Below, piece after piece: positions 35,816-45,044 of a DNA stretch of 64,000 nt. The notes beneath the pieces are model-generated. The model searched no databases. It had not been told where the DNA came from and was given only the letters and a program-made list of their open reading frames with translations. Origin of the DNA: Hoeflea marina (lineage in GTDB: Bacteria > Pseudomonadota > Alphaproteobacteria > Rhizobiales > Rhizobiaceae); NCBI RefSeq assembly GCF_003182275.1, contig NZ_QGTR01000004.1:115811-179810 (forward strand), in the 5' to 3' direction. The first letter of the stretch is position 1, and every line of letters begins with the position of its first letter. The position numbers and the translations under genes are program-made.

Positions 35816-36340
35816 TCAGCTGCGGCTCGGAAAGATGCCGTACAACGAGACAATGAAGTTCACGCAGAGAGTCGGCATCATGTTGTCGTGCGCCTGATTG
35901 CCGCCGGAAATGCCGATCATCACCGATGCGAAGTCAGCGGTCGGATCGGTATTTGCATACATGCGGATGGAATTGGCCGAGGCGTCGGCAACCATCCGTC
36001 CCTGAGCCGCGGATTCGGTTGCCGCGGCAGTGTTGCCGTTGAAGTCGTGCGGGTGCGACGCCAGCTGGGCGACGGTCAGGGTGACCTCTTCCGATCCACC
36101 CATCGATCCCAGCAGTCGTGGGCTCAATCCGGGTCCATGCCCCTGGTGCAGCGGAATGCGGCCGCGCAGGTCCGGCAATCCGAACGTGACCTGACCATCT
36201 CCGCCATAGATGGTGCCGAACAGCGAAAACAGCGCATCATTTTCGCTGATCGAGAGCAGCTTTCCATTGCAGAACTCCCATCCGCGTGGTGCAAATGTGC
36301 CGGCGAACATGCGGATTTCACCTATGAATGGCTCAGACAT
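35816..36340 (-). CDS. Phage-tail-collar / MdpB-like protein 2
   Basis: 174 aa. MSEPFIGEIRMFAGTFAPRGWEF at the start, collar motif DALFSLFGTIYGGDGQVTFGLPDLRGR in the first half, and the closing YGIFPSRS. The middle part (residues about 95-150) differs strongly from its paralogues, as expected of a variable tip region. Eleven bases separate it from paralogue 1. Confidence 0.9.
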   Translation of the reverse strand: MSEPFIGEIRMFAGTFAPRGWEFCNGKLLSISENDALFSLFGTIYGGDGQVTFGLPDLRGRIPLHQGHGPGLSPRLLGSMGGSEEVTLTVAQLASHPHDFNGNTAAATESAAQGRMVADASANSIRMYANTDPTADFASVMIGISGGNQAHDNMMPTLCVNFIVSLYGIFPSRS

Positions 36341-36351
36341 GGTTCCCTCCT

Positions 36352-36852
36352 TCAGTTCCGCGACGGGAACACTCCCTGCAACGCAATGACGAAGCCGAGC
36401 GTTAGATAAGGCTGCATGTTGCTGTGTGGCTGGCTCCCGCCGGCGTTGCTGATCGTGCCCGGCCGCATGGCGGTGGACGTCGCCGGTTCGGGGTCCCGAT
36501 AGATCGCCGCGGCGCCGAGGAGCGCGCTCTGCGCAGCCGGTTGCACCCCCGCCAGTGACGACGCCCTGACCGCGTGGCTGTGGAGGGGAATTTCCGCCGA
36601 CGTCAGCGTGACCGTTTCAAAGCCGGACCTCGCCGCAAGGGAATAGGTCTGGTCACTGTGGATCGGCGTTCGCCCTCGCAGGTCCGGCAGGCCGAAGGTG
36701 GTGGTGCCATTACCGCCATAGTTCACTCCGAGAATTGAAAACAGCGCCTGGTTCTGCCCGATAGCGAGGATCTGGCCGTCACAGTAGGCCCATCCACGTG
36801 GCGCGAAAGTGAAACCGATCATTCTGATTTCGGCAACAAATGGCTCCGACAC
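36352..36852 (-). CDS. Phage-tail-collar / MdpB-like protein 1
   Basis: 166 aa, the first gene of the cluster. It has MSEPFVAEIRMIGFTFAPRGWAYCDGQ, the collar motif ALFSILGVNYGGNGTTTFGLPDLRGR and the closing LQGVFPSRN. It is preceded by an unusually AT-rich segment likely to hold the promoter. Tandem sets of such proteins occur outside prophages in many bacteria; their role is not known. Confidence 0.9.
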   Translation of the reverse strand: MSEPFVAEIRMIGFTFAPRGWAYCDGQILAIGQNQALFSILGVNYGGNGTTTFGLPDLRGRTPIHSDQTYSLAARSGFETVTLTSAEIPLHSHAVRASSLAGVQPAAQSALLGAAAIYRDPEPATSTAMRPGTISNAGGSQPHSNMQPYLTLGFVIALQGVFPSRN

Positions 36853-36960
36853 CGCGATCCTCCCGGATAACTATTTGATAATCCACACCGCTCAGCAGCA
36901 GAACATCAGACAGAAAGCAGTATGGCGGATTATATTCACGCAGAGATCTCACAAATACAT

Positions 36961-36975
36961 GATATATGCTATATC
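36961..36975. promoter_or_regulatory. Small perfect palindrome in AT-rich segment
   Basis: GATATA-TGC-TATATC, six-base arms with a three-base centre, about 110 bases upstream of the first tail-collar start. It may be a regulator site; no regulator gene is adjacent. Confidence 0.35.
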
Positions 36976-37287
36976 TTTACTTATGTATTAGCAAGAAAAG
37001 AATCGGTATCCAAGACGACCCGATCCGGATTTTCCTACCCCTCTGGATCCATTCGGCAATTTGGCGAAGCCGGCACGGCCGCACGGCTGGAAGGCGCGGG
37101 GCCAATCTGCGCTCGCCGCTTGGAGCTCGCACGACCCGACCACTGTCACCCCGCCAGTCCAGGGATCCCGTAGCATGCCTGCATCGCGGCGGTATCGCCG
37201 GGACCGGAAGGAAATTAAGCCATCGGGGAGAAACAGCCACGGCTTTCGGGCAGGAGGGTTGTCCCCGGGATCAACTCCCCGCGGCGC

Positions 37288-37327
37288 GTCGGAGTGTCGG
37301 AGTGTCGGAGTGTCGGAGTGTCGGAGG
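37288..37327. repeat. Octanucleotide tandem repeat, (GTCGGAGT)x5
   Basis: Four perfect copies of GTCGGAGT followed by a fifth ending in G instead of T. The unit length is not a multiple of three, and the tract is outside recognised genes, between the chemoreceptor stop and the tail-collar operon. Such tracts change copy number by slippage. Confidence 0.9.
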
Positions 37328-37472
37328 GTTATCGCCGACAAGCCGGAAACGGCAATTCCGAAGCTGAGTGCCTCCCACCCGGCAGGGTCAGCTCCGCTGT
37401 CGCGGTGACTGCGGCGGCAGCGCAATCATTCTGCCGGCGAATGCCGAACCGGCGCTCCGGCGGTGTCTGATA

Positions 37473-39272
37473 TCAGAACCCTGACCAGTCGCCGGGGCGG
37501 ACGGCCGCGCTCGAAGCCGCCACCATCTGCATCTGCCTCGACGGTGCTCTCGCGACGACGCGTCCGGCAGGCTTGGCCGGGGTGGCAATCCTGACTTCCA
37601 TCTGTTGCCGGGTCGTGGTCGGGCTGTTGGCGCTGCCGAGTTCGAACTGGTCGACGAGCCGGCGAAGCCCACCAGCTTCCTCTGCCAGCGCCATGGTGGC
37701 CGCCGTGCTTTCCTCGGCCATGGCCGCATTCTGCTGGGTCAACTGGTCCATCTGGTTGACCGCCGCATTCACTTCCGAAAGACCCGCCGACTGCTCGCGG
37801 CTGGACGTGGCGATCGCGTCCATGTGCCCGTTGATCGTGGCGATAAAGCCGCCGATCTGCGTGAGCGACATTCCGGTCTCGCTCACCAGCCTGACTCCGG
37901 AACTCACTTCCGCGCTTGACGTGACGATCAGGTCCTTGATCTCCTTGGCTGCCCTTGCCGAACGGCCGGCCAGTTCCCGCACTTCCTGGGCGACGACGGC
38001 GAAACCGCGACCGGATTCCCCCGCCCGAGCCGCCTCGACGCCGGCATTGAGCGCCAGCAGGTTGGTCTGGAAGGCGATCTCGTCGATGACCCCGATGATG
38101 TTGGAAATCTGCTTGGACGACTGCTCGATCCGGCTCATGGCGTTGACCGCATTGGCGACGATATGGCCGGAATTGGCCGCGTCCTTGTTGGCCTCCGTGG
38201 CGACGCTGCGCGCCTCCTCCGTGAGCTTTGTCGCATTGGCGACGTTGACCGTGATCTGGTCCAGAGCCGCAGCCGTTTCCTCCAGAGCCGCCGCCTGATT
38301 TTCCACCCGCTTGGAAAACGCGTTGGCGCTGGAACTGATCGCGTCGGTGTTACCGGTGATCGAGCTGACGCCGGCGAGAATCGCGGTCATCGTATCGGCA
38401 AGCCGTTCGATTGCGGAATTGAAATCGCCGCGCAACTTCTCCATGCTCGGGGAGAACCGCGTCGAGAGCCGCTGCGTAAGATTGCCGCCCGCCACGGCAT
38501 CCAGTCCCTCGGCGATGGCCGCAATCGCGGTCATGCGGACCGTAACGTCAGTGGCGAATTTGACGACCTTGACGACGGCGCCGCTGTCATCGAGGATCGG
38601 GTTGTAGGTGGCCTGGATCCAGACCTCGCGGCCGCCCTTGCCCAGCCGCATGAACTCGTCGGAGAGAAGCTTCCCGGCGCGCAGGTTCTGCCAGAACGCA
38701 CCATATTCGGGTGTCTCTGCATATACCTTGTCACAGAACATCCTGTGGTGGCGGCCGACAATCTCATCCGGCGCATAGCCCATGGCGTTGCAGAAATTGG
38801 CGTTGGCCGCAAGGACGACACCATCGGGGGTGAACTCGATGACCGCCTGGGACCGGTCGAGCGCGGTCAGCTTGCGGGCATCATCGATCGCCCTGTTCCT
38901 GGCATCGGTGATGTCGGTTGCGATCTTGACCACCTTGAAGGGCCTGGAGCCCCGGAAAACCGGATTGTAGCTTGCCTCGATCCAGATCTCGCGACCGCCC
39001 TTGGCGATACGCTTGTACTGCCGCCGCTCGAACTTTCCCTGCCGCAGATGCTCCCAGAATTCACGGTACTCGCCTGACGCCTGCTCGGACGCATCGACAA
39101 AAATCGAGTGGTGCCTGCCCTTGATCTCGGACAATTCATAGCCGAGCGTCTTGCAGAAGTTCGGATTGGCCGTAAGGATTTTCCCCTGCATGTCGAACTC
39201 GATCATGGCCATCGACTTGCCCAGCGCATCAAGAACAGAGTCGCAACGAAGCCCCCCGAGAATACCACGCAT
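37473..39272 (-). CDS. Soluble methyl-accepting chemotaxis protein with two PAS domains
   Basis: 599 aa from ATG 39272, with GAGAGG eight bases upstream. Two PAS domains cover about residues 8-120 and 130-245 (each with an NFC..(L/M)GY segment), then a HAMP-like part and a signalling domain with the hairpin tip [24 protein letters not shown] and adaptation helices. No membrane segment is present, so it senses a cytoplasmic signal or ligand bound by PAS. The last five residues are DWSGF, matching the xWxxF docking tail for CheR/CheB. No other che gene is in the window. Confidence 0.93.
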   Translation of the reverse strand: MRGILGGLRCDSVLDALGKSMAMIEFDMQGKILTANPNFCKTLGYELSEIKGRHHSIFVDASEQASGEYREFWEHLRQGKFERRQYKRIAKGGREIWIEASYNPVFRGSRPFKVVKIATDITDARNRAIDDARKLTALDRSQAVIEFTPDGVVLAANANFCNAMGYAPDEIVGRHHRMFCDKVYAETPEYGAFWQNLRAGKLLSDEFMRLGKGGREVWIQATYNPILDDSGAVVKVVKFATDVTVRMTAIAAIAEGLDAVAGGNLTQRLSTRFSPSMEKLRGDFNSAIERLADTMTAILAGVSSITGNTDAISSSANAFSKRVENQAAALEETAAALDQITVNVANATKLTEEARSVATEANKDAANSGHIVANAVNAMSRIEQSSKQISNIIGVIDEIAFQTNLLALNAGVEAARAGESGRGFAVVAQEVRELAGRSARAAKEIKDLIVTSSAEVSSGVRLVSETGMSLTQIGGFIATINGHMDAIATSSREQSAGLSEVNAAVNQMDQLTQQNAAMAEESTAATMALAEEAGGLRRLVDQFELGSANSPTTTRQQMEVRIATPAKPAGRVVARAPSRQMQMVAASSAAVRPGDWSGF

Positions 39273-39548
39273 TGAACAGACCTCTCTTGTTGAAACGGCT
39301 CGGAAAGCCATGAAGATCCTGCAGTGACAGGCGCGGTTATTTGCGAAAATGCAGCATCAGGAAACAACAGGGAGAGTTAAGGGCGACTTAAGGAAACCCC
39401 CGGGATTTTAATGGATTTCTCATGTCGCGCTGCCGGACGAGCGAAACATCCCGGTGATGCGGCGACACAGCAGGCCGGGCGGAAATTCGCGCGACCGCGA
39501 GCCGCGTCGGTGCTAGGTTGGCGGCACAGCCTTCACCTTGGAGCAACG

Positions 39549-40499
39549 ATGCAAGACCACGGCATGGACGACACCCAACCGGTTCCCGAAGAAGCCGGGA
39601 TTCTCGAATTTCTCCGCTTGTGCGAGAGCTTCTATCCGGCCGACGCAGTCGAGGCGTCGGTCGAGCGGCAGCGGCTTTGGTATGATGCGCTCTGCGCGCA
39701 GTTCGACCGTCCCCTGCCCGACGGCATGACCGCCGTCGACGCCGCGATTGCCGGCGTGCCGACACGGCGCTACCGGCCGCAAGCCGTCACCGCGCGAACC
39801 GTGCTTGTCTACATTCACGGCGGCGGCTTCGTGGTGGGCTCGCTCGACAGCCATCAGGCGATCTGTGCGGAACTCGCCGAGTTCTGCGGGGCCGAACTGG
39901 TCGCGCTCGACTACCGGCTGGCCCCGGAACACCGCTGGCCGGCCCAGGGCGAGGACTGCTGGGCGGTCCTCCAGGAACTGCTGGCAGACGGCAGCCGGCT
40001 GGTCGTCATCGGCGACAGCGCCGGCGGCAATCTCGCAGCCGGTCTTGCCATCAGGGCGCGCGACGCGGGCCTCTCCGGCATCGTCGGCCAGGCCCTGGTC
40101 TATCCCGGCCTTGGCGGCGACCTCGTTTCCGGTTCCTATGTCGAGATGGCCGCAGCCCCGGGATTGAGTACCGCGGATGTCCGGTATTACCGCGAGATCC
40201 TCCAGGCCCCGCAAGGCGATCCGGTGGCCTTCCCGTTGCAGGCCGAGCGCCTTGGCGGCCTGCCCCCGGCGTTTGTCACCGTGGCTCATTTCGATCCGCT
40301 TCGCGACGACGGTCGCCACTATGCGGCGCGCCTGGCGGAGGCCGGGGTCGATGTGCAGTTCCGGGAGGAGCCGCAGATGGTGCATGCCTGGCTGCGCGCC
40401 CGCCACATGAGCGAGGGCGCCCGGGCCGGCTTTGAGGCGCTGTGCAGCGCCGTCCAGCGCATGATCCGCGAGGGTGAAGGCCCGGCAGCCGACGCATGA
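39549..40499 (+). CDS. Alpha/beta hydrolase, hormone-sensitive-lipase (family IV) esterase
   Basis: 316 aa from ATG 39549, with GGAG five bases upstream. The HSL oxyanion motif YIHGGGFVVGS is at about residue 95, the nucleophile elbow GDSAGGN at about 155, the acid in HFDPLRDDG and the histidine in MVHAWLRA. It is a cytosolic carboxylesterase or acetyl-hydrolase acting on short-chain esters. It is divergent from the chemoreceptor and not clearly in an operon. Confidence 0.93.
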   Translation: MQDHGMDDTQPVPEEAGILEFLRLCESFYPADAVEASVERQRLWYDALCAQFDRPLPDGMTAVDAAIAGVPTRRYRPQAVTARTVLVYIHGGGFVVGSLDSHQAICAELAEFCGAELVALDYRLAPEHRWPAQGEDCWAVLQELLADGSRLVVIGDSAGGNLAAGLAIRARDAGLSGIVGQALVYPGLGGDLVSGSYVEMAAAPGLSTADVRYYREILQAPQGDPVAFPLQAERLGGLPPAFVTVAHFDPLRDDGRHYAARLAEAGVDVQFREEPQMVHAWLRARHMSEGARAGFEALCSAVQRMIREGEGPAADA

Positions 40500-40971
40500 T
40501 CCGGGCCAAACGCGCTCACTGAGAGTTGGCTGTTCCGTGCCTGCGCCGCCGGAACGGCCGCCCGCGCCGCCTTCACGTGCCCGGGCGGCGTCCGGCGCTT
40601 GCAGACGAAGGGAAACCGGCTTCGCCGGTGGCGTCTGCGACAGACCGGCAACCTGGAGTGTCTCTGCGATGCGGCGGAGGGAAGAGGCGCTCTGAGACCG
40701 TCGCGTCGAATGCGCCCCGGGTGACACTGCCTGCGCCAGATCCCTCGCCACGCCGATCGTCTTCCGCTGACAGCTTGAGCATCCCGTTCGCCCGCTGATA
40801 GGCGAGAACTTCCGCTGCCGGCGGAGCAGTGTTGCCTTTCTGGCAATTTGCATGACGAAAATTTGATCTTTATTAGAACGCGTCCTTGCGCCATCCTTTC
40901 CCTGCGGCGCCTGAGAGCTGGCCGCGAGGCAAGAAACAAATCGCGGCCAAAGAGCCAGACAAGGGAACCAC
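40500..40971. other. Intergenic region upstream of the NMT1-like ABC operon
   Basis: 472 bases. The first 300 are GC-rich with no recognised gene. The last 140 are more AT-rich and hold a LysR-type palindrome at 40832-40846 and presumably the operon promoter. Confidence 0.6.
40832..40846. promoter_or_regulatory. LysR-type operator candidate upstream of ABC/FAD/CoA operon
   Basis: TTGCC-TTTCT-GGCAA, a perfect inverted repeat with a five-base spacer that fits T-N11-A. It is 125 bases upstream of the binding-protein start. A LysR-type gene is encoded within the operon it would control. Confidence 0.5.
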
Positions 40972-42006
40972 ATGTCTCATTTCACCATGAACCGCCGCCG
41001 CTTCATCTCGAATGCCGCGGCAATCGGCGGGCTCGCGGCCGCGTCCAGTTTCATCGGCATCCGCGCCGGCCTCGCCAGCGACGTCGCCACCGTCAAGATG
41101 CAGCTCGGATGGCTCGCCTCCAACGGCCTGCTTGGAGAGGTCGCCGCGCAGAAGATGGGGTATTTCAAGGACGAGGGCATCGAGCTTGAGATCGTCCCCG
41201 GCGGTCCGAATGTGGATGGTGTCGCCGGCGTCGCCGCCGGTCAGTCGACCCTCGGCCAGATCTCGTCCAGCCCCTCCGTGATGCTGGCCCGCTCGGCTGG
41301 CATCCCGGTCAAGGCCTTCCTGTCGGGCTACCGCAAGCACCCCTTCACCTATTTCTCGCTCAAGCAGAACGCCATCAGCACGCCGCAGGACATGATCGGC
41401 AAGACGATTGCCACCCAGCCGACCGCCTACATCCTGCTGCGCGCACTGCTGGCCAAGAACGGCATCGCCGAGGATCAGGTCAAGATCGTCAACATGGGCT
41501 CGGACATGAACCAGTTGCTCACCGGCCAGGCGGACGCGGTCACCGGCTGGGTCACCAACGCCAATGCGCTCAAGGTGCTGGGCGAGGACCGCGTCGACAT
41601 GATGCTGTGGGACGCCGGCCTGCAGCTCTACGCCAATGTCTACTACACGACAGACGAGCAGCTTGAGAAGCACCAGGACGTGCTGGTGCGCTTCACCAAT
41701 GCAGCCGCGCGGGGTTGGGGCTATGTCCGCGACAATCCGGAAGCTGCGGTGGATTACCTGGTCGAGGCCTATCCCAATCTCGACAAGGCGAGCGAACTCG
41801 AAGCCGTCGGCTCGGTTGTCGACTTTTCCTTCGGCGACAGCACCAAGGCTGACGGCTGGGGTTCGATGACCAGGGAGAACTGGGAGGCCCAGATCAAGGC
41901 CTATGCCGATCTCGGCCAGTTCAAGGGCGCTGTTCCCACGGTCGATGATGTCGCCAGTTTCGCGATTCTGGATGCGACCACCGAAATCCGCAAACAGGTG
42001 GGCTGA
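40972..42006 (+). CDS. NMT1/TauA-like ABC transporter substrate-binding protein, Tat-exported
   Basis: 344 aa. The N-terminus has a twin-arginine signal, NRRRFISNAAAIGGLAAASS, at residues 8-27. The mature part shows the NMT1/THI5-like pattern VKMQLGWLASNGLLGEVAAQKMGYFKDEGIELEI and a GQADAVTGWVTN segment. It precedes its ATPase by five bases. Relatives bind nitrate, taurine, pyrimidines or aromatic acids; the CoA enzymes downstream point to an organic acid. Confidence 0.92.
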   Translation: MSHFTMNRRRFISNAAAIGGLAAASSFIGIRAGLASDVATVKMQLGWLASNGLLGEVAAQKMGYFKDEGIELEIVPGGPNVDGVAGVAAGQSTLGQISSSPSVMLARSAGIPVKAFLSGYRKHPFTYFSLKQNAISTPQDMIGKTIATQPTAYILLRALLAKNGIAEDQVKIVNMGSDMNQLLTGQADAVTGWVTNANALKVLGEDRVDMMLWDAGLQLYANVYYTTDEQLEKHQDVLVRFTNAAARGWGYVRDNPEAAVDYLVEAYPNLDKASELEAVGSVVDFSFGDSTKADGWGSMTRENWEAQIKAYADLGQFKGAVPTVDDVASFAILDATTEIRKQVG

Positions 42007-42011
42007 TCCTC

Positions 42012-42832
<821 letters not shown>

Positions 42833-42836
<4 letters not shown>

Positions 42837-43660
42837 GCAATGCAGCCACATCCCTGCCCGCGACCCCGGACCGGCGCCTCGGCTCCGTGCTCGACGCAAC
42901 CGCCGGAGTGCTCCTCAAGCACATGCCGGCGATCAGCGCCGGCCTCGGGCTGATCGTTCTCTGGCAACTGATCGTCTGGTTCTTCGAGATTCCGACCTTC
43001 ATGGCGCCCAGCCCGGTCGATGTCTTCTTCGCCTTCCAGGAAAACGCCGGCATCCTCTGGGCCAATCTGCTGCCGACACTGCTCGAGGCATTCCTGGGCT
43101 TCGTGTTCGGAAACCTGGTGGCGATACTGCTTGCCATCTGGTTCGTGCACAGCCGGACGGCCGAGCGCGCCTTCTATCCGATCGCCGTCTTCATCAAGGC
43201 GATCCCGATCATCGCGATCGCGCCCATTCTCGTGCTGATCTTCGGCAACGGACTGGCACCGAAGATCATCATCGCCGGCCTGATCTGTTTCTTTCCGACG
43301 CTGGTCAACATGGTCCAGGGTCTGAAGTCGGCGAGTCCCGCCATGCTCGACCTGATGCGTGTCCTGTCGGCCAGCAATACGGAAATCCTGTGGAAGGTCC
43401 GCCTGCCGAGTTCGATGCCGTTCCTGTTCGCGGCGCTGAAGATCGCCGCGACCAGCAGCGTCATGGGCGCCATCGTCGCCGAGTGGATCGGCTCCTCGTT
43501 CGGTCTGGGCGCGCTGATCATCGAGGCCACCTACAATTTCCGCTCGCCCCTGCTTTACGCAACCGTCGTCATCGCCGCCGTCATGGCCGTCATCCTCTTC
43601 TTCCTCGTCTCCATCGTCGAAGCCAGGGTGATCCGCTGGAAGCCGGCCGCAAACCACTGA
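42833..43660 (+). CDS. ABC transporter permease (SsuC/TauC-like)
   Basis: 275 aa from the GTG at 42833, with GGAGG seven bases upstream and overlapping the ATPase stop; an ATG six bases earlier abuts the same site and is unlikely. Six membrane helices and the coupling-loop region LRVLSASNTEILWKVRLPSSMPFLF-type EAA motif are visible. It forms the channel of the importer. Confidence 0.93.
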
Positions 43661-43685
43661 GCCACGCGCTCCAGGAGTTAACCAG

Positions 43686-45044
43686 ATGCAACAGACAATT
43701 GTTCAGGCGGCGCGCAACGTCGCCGTGGTCGACCGTTCCGACGTCATCGTCGTGGGTGGCGGACCCGCCGGGATCTCGGCCGCCGTTTCCGCCGCCCGCA
43801 ACGGGGCAAAGGTCACCCTGCTCGAGCGCTACCCCTATGTCGGCGGCCTTGCCGCCGGCGGCATGGTGCTGGTGCTCGACGACATGATCAACGATCTCGA
43901 AATCACCGTGCGCGGCCTGTGCATGGAGATGATCGAGCGAATGAAGAAGTGGGACCTCTGCGTCACCCCGACCGGCCGCGACCGCGAGCTCGACATCCGC
44001 GAGACGCCTGAAGCCTGGCGCCGCTGGGCGAGATGGGGCCTGTTCGACTTTCACACCCAGTCGATGCCGCATCCCATCTGCTTTTCGGCCGCCTTCGACC
44101 CCGACGGCTTCAAGCGCGCTTCCTATGACATGCTGACCGAGGCAAGCGTCAAGCTCAGGACCCACAGCTGGTTTTCCTCAGCCATCATGGAGGGCCGCAC
44201 GATCAAGGGCGTGATCTCGCAGACCAAGTCCGGTCTCGAGGCGGTGCTGGGCGACGTCGTCATCGACACCACCGGCGACCTGGATGTCGCTGCCAATGCC
44301 GGCGCGTCGCACACCGAATCCAACTTCATCCTCACCACCGTGTCGCGGTGGGGCGGCGTGGACACCGACGCCGCCGAACGCTTCGAAGCCGAGGAGCCGG
44401 AGCGGTTCAAGAAGCTGGACCACGAGGCCAAGCGTCTCATCGGCGGCTGCTGGTCGTTCTGGTGGCTGAAGACGCCGCTGCCAGGCATCGTCTGGCTCAA
44501 CTGCCCGCACATGCCCAACCTGTCCGGCCTGAAGACCGAAGACCTGACGCGGGCCGAAATCGAAGGCCGCGGCCGCATCGCCCGGCTGCTGGATTTCGCC
44601 CGCGAGAACATGCCCGGCTTCGAGAAGGCCTATGTCGTCGACTTTGCCCCGCAGACCGGCGTGCGCCAGACCCGGCTCCTCGATGGCGAATATGTGGTGA
44701 CCAAGGACGACGTCACCAACCGGGTGCATTTCGCCGACACGGTCTGCCGCGGCCGCGACTACTACACGCCCTACCGCGCCATGCTGCCGCGCGAGGTCGA
44801 CCAGTTGATCGTTGCCGGCCGGCATTATTCGGCGACGCCGCAGGCGCAGAAGTCGAGCCGCGAGATTCCGCCCTGCATGGCCATGGGCGAAGCCGCGGGC
44901 ATCGCCGCCACCGTCGCGCTCAATGCCGGAACAACCGTCAGGCAGGCGGATGTGGCCCGGATTCAAAAACAGATGCGGGCGCAGGGCGCCGACCCGGGCG
45001 ACATGCCGTCGGGCAACGCGACATTCCTGGAGGCCGCCGAATAA
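43686..45044 (+). CDS. FAD-dependent oxidoreductase (FAD_oxidored family)
   Basis: 452 aa. The FAD Rossmann motif DVIVVGGGPAGISAAVSAARNG is at about residues 19-40 and the second flavin segment LIVAGRHYSATPQAQKSSREIPPCMAMGEAAG near 390. Such proteins oxidise or reduce small organic acids and are often annotated fumarate-reductase-like or dehydrogenase. It is flanked by the transporter and a CoA-transferase whose ATG overlaps its stop (TAATG). Confidence 0.9.
   Translation: MQQTIVQAARNVAVVDRSDVIVVGGGPAGISAAVSAARNGAKVTLLERYPYVGGLAAGGMVLVLDDMINDLEITVRGLCMEMIERMKKWDLCVTPTGRDRELDIRETPEAWRRWARWGLFDFHTQSMPHPICFSAAFDPDGFKRASYDMLTEASVKLRTHSWFSSAIMEGRTIKGVISQTKSGLEAVLGDVVIDTTGDLDVAANAGASHTESNFILTTVSRWGGVDTDAAERFEAEEPERFKKLDHEAKRLIGGCWSFWWLKTPLPGIVWLNCPHMPNLSGLKTEDLTRAEIEGRGRIARLLDFARENMPGFEKAYVVDFAPQTGVRQTRLLDGEYVVTKDDVTNRVHFADTVCRGRDYYTPYRAMLPREVDQLIVAGRHYSATPQAQKSSREIPPCMAMGEAAGIAATVALNAGTTVRQADVARIQKQMRAQGADPGDMPSGNATFLEAAE

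Larger units (their letters stand above)
36853..37472. other. AT-rich intergenic region with palindrome and octamer repeat
   Basis: 620 bases without a convincing gene. The half nearest the tail-collar genes (about 36866-37010) is strikingly AT-rich against the GC-rich surroundings; the other half is GC-rich and contains five copies of an octanucleotide. Short open frames here lack ribosome binding sites and conserved content. Confidence 0.7.

Noticed and set aside
33008-36852. Prophage or tailocin remnant
   Set aside because: Only collar-type proteins are phage-like; there is no integrase, terminase, sheath, tube, baseplate, lysin or attachment site.
37061-37408. Rightward open frame of 115 codons encoding a Ser-Glu-Cys-Arg repeat
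   Set aside because: The peptide repeat is just the translated octamer tract; there is no ribosome binding site, and it does not extend into a conserved domain.
40500-40971. Possible TPP riboswitch upstream of the NMT1-like binding protein
   Set aside because: A CTGAGAG stretch near 40910 resembles part of the thi box, but the second conserved half of the riboswitch is missing and the operon has no thiamine genes.
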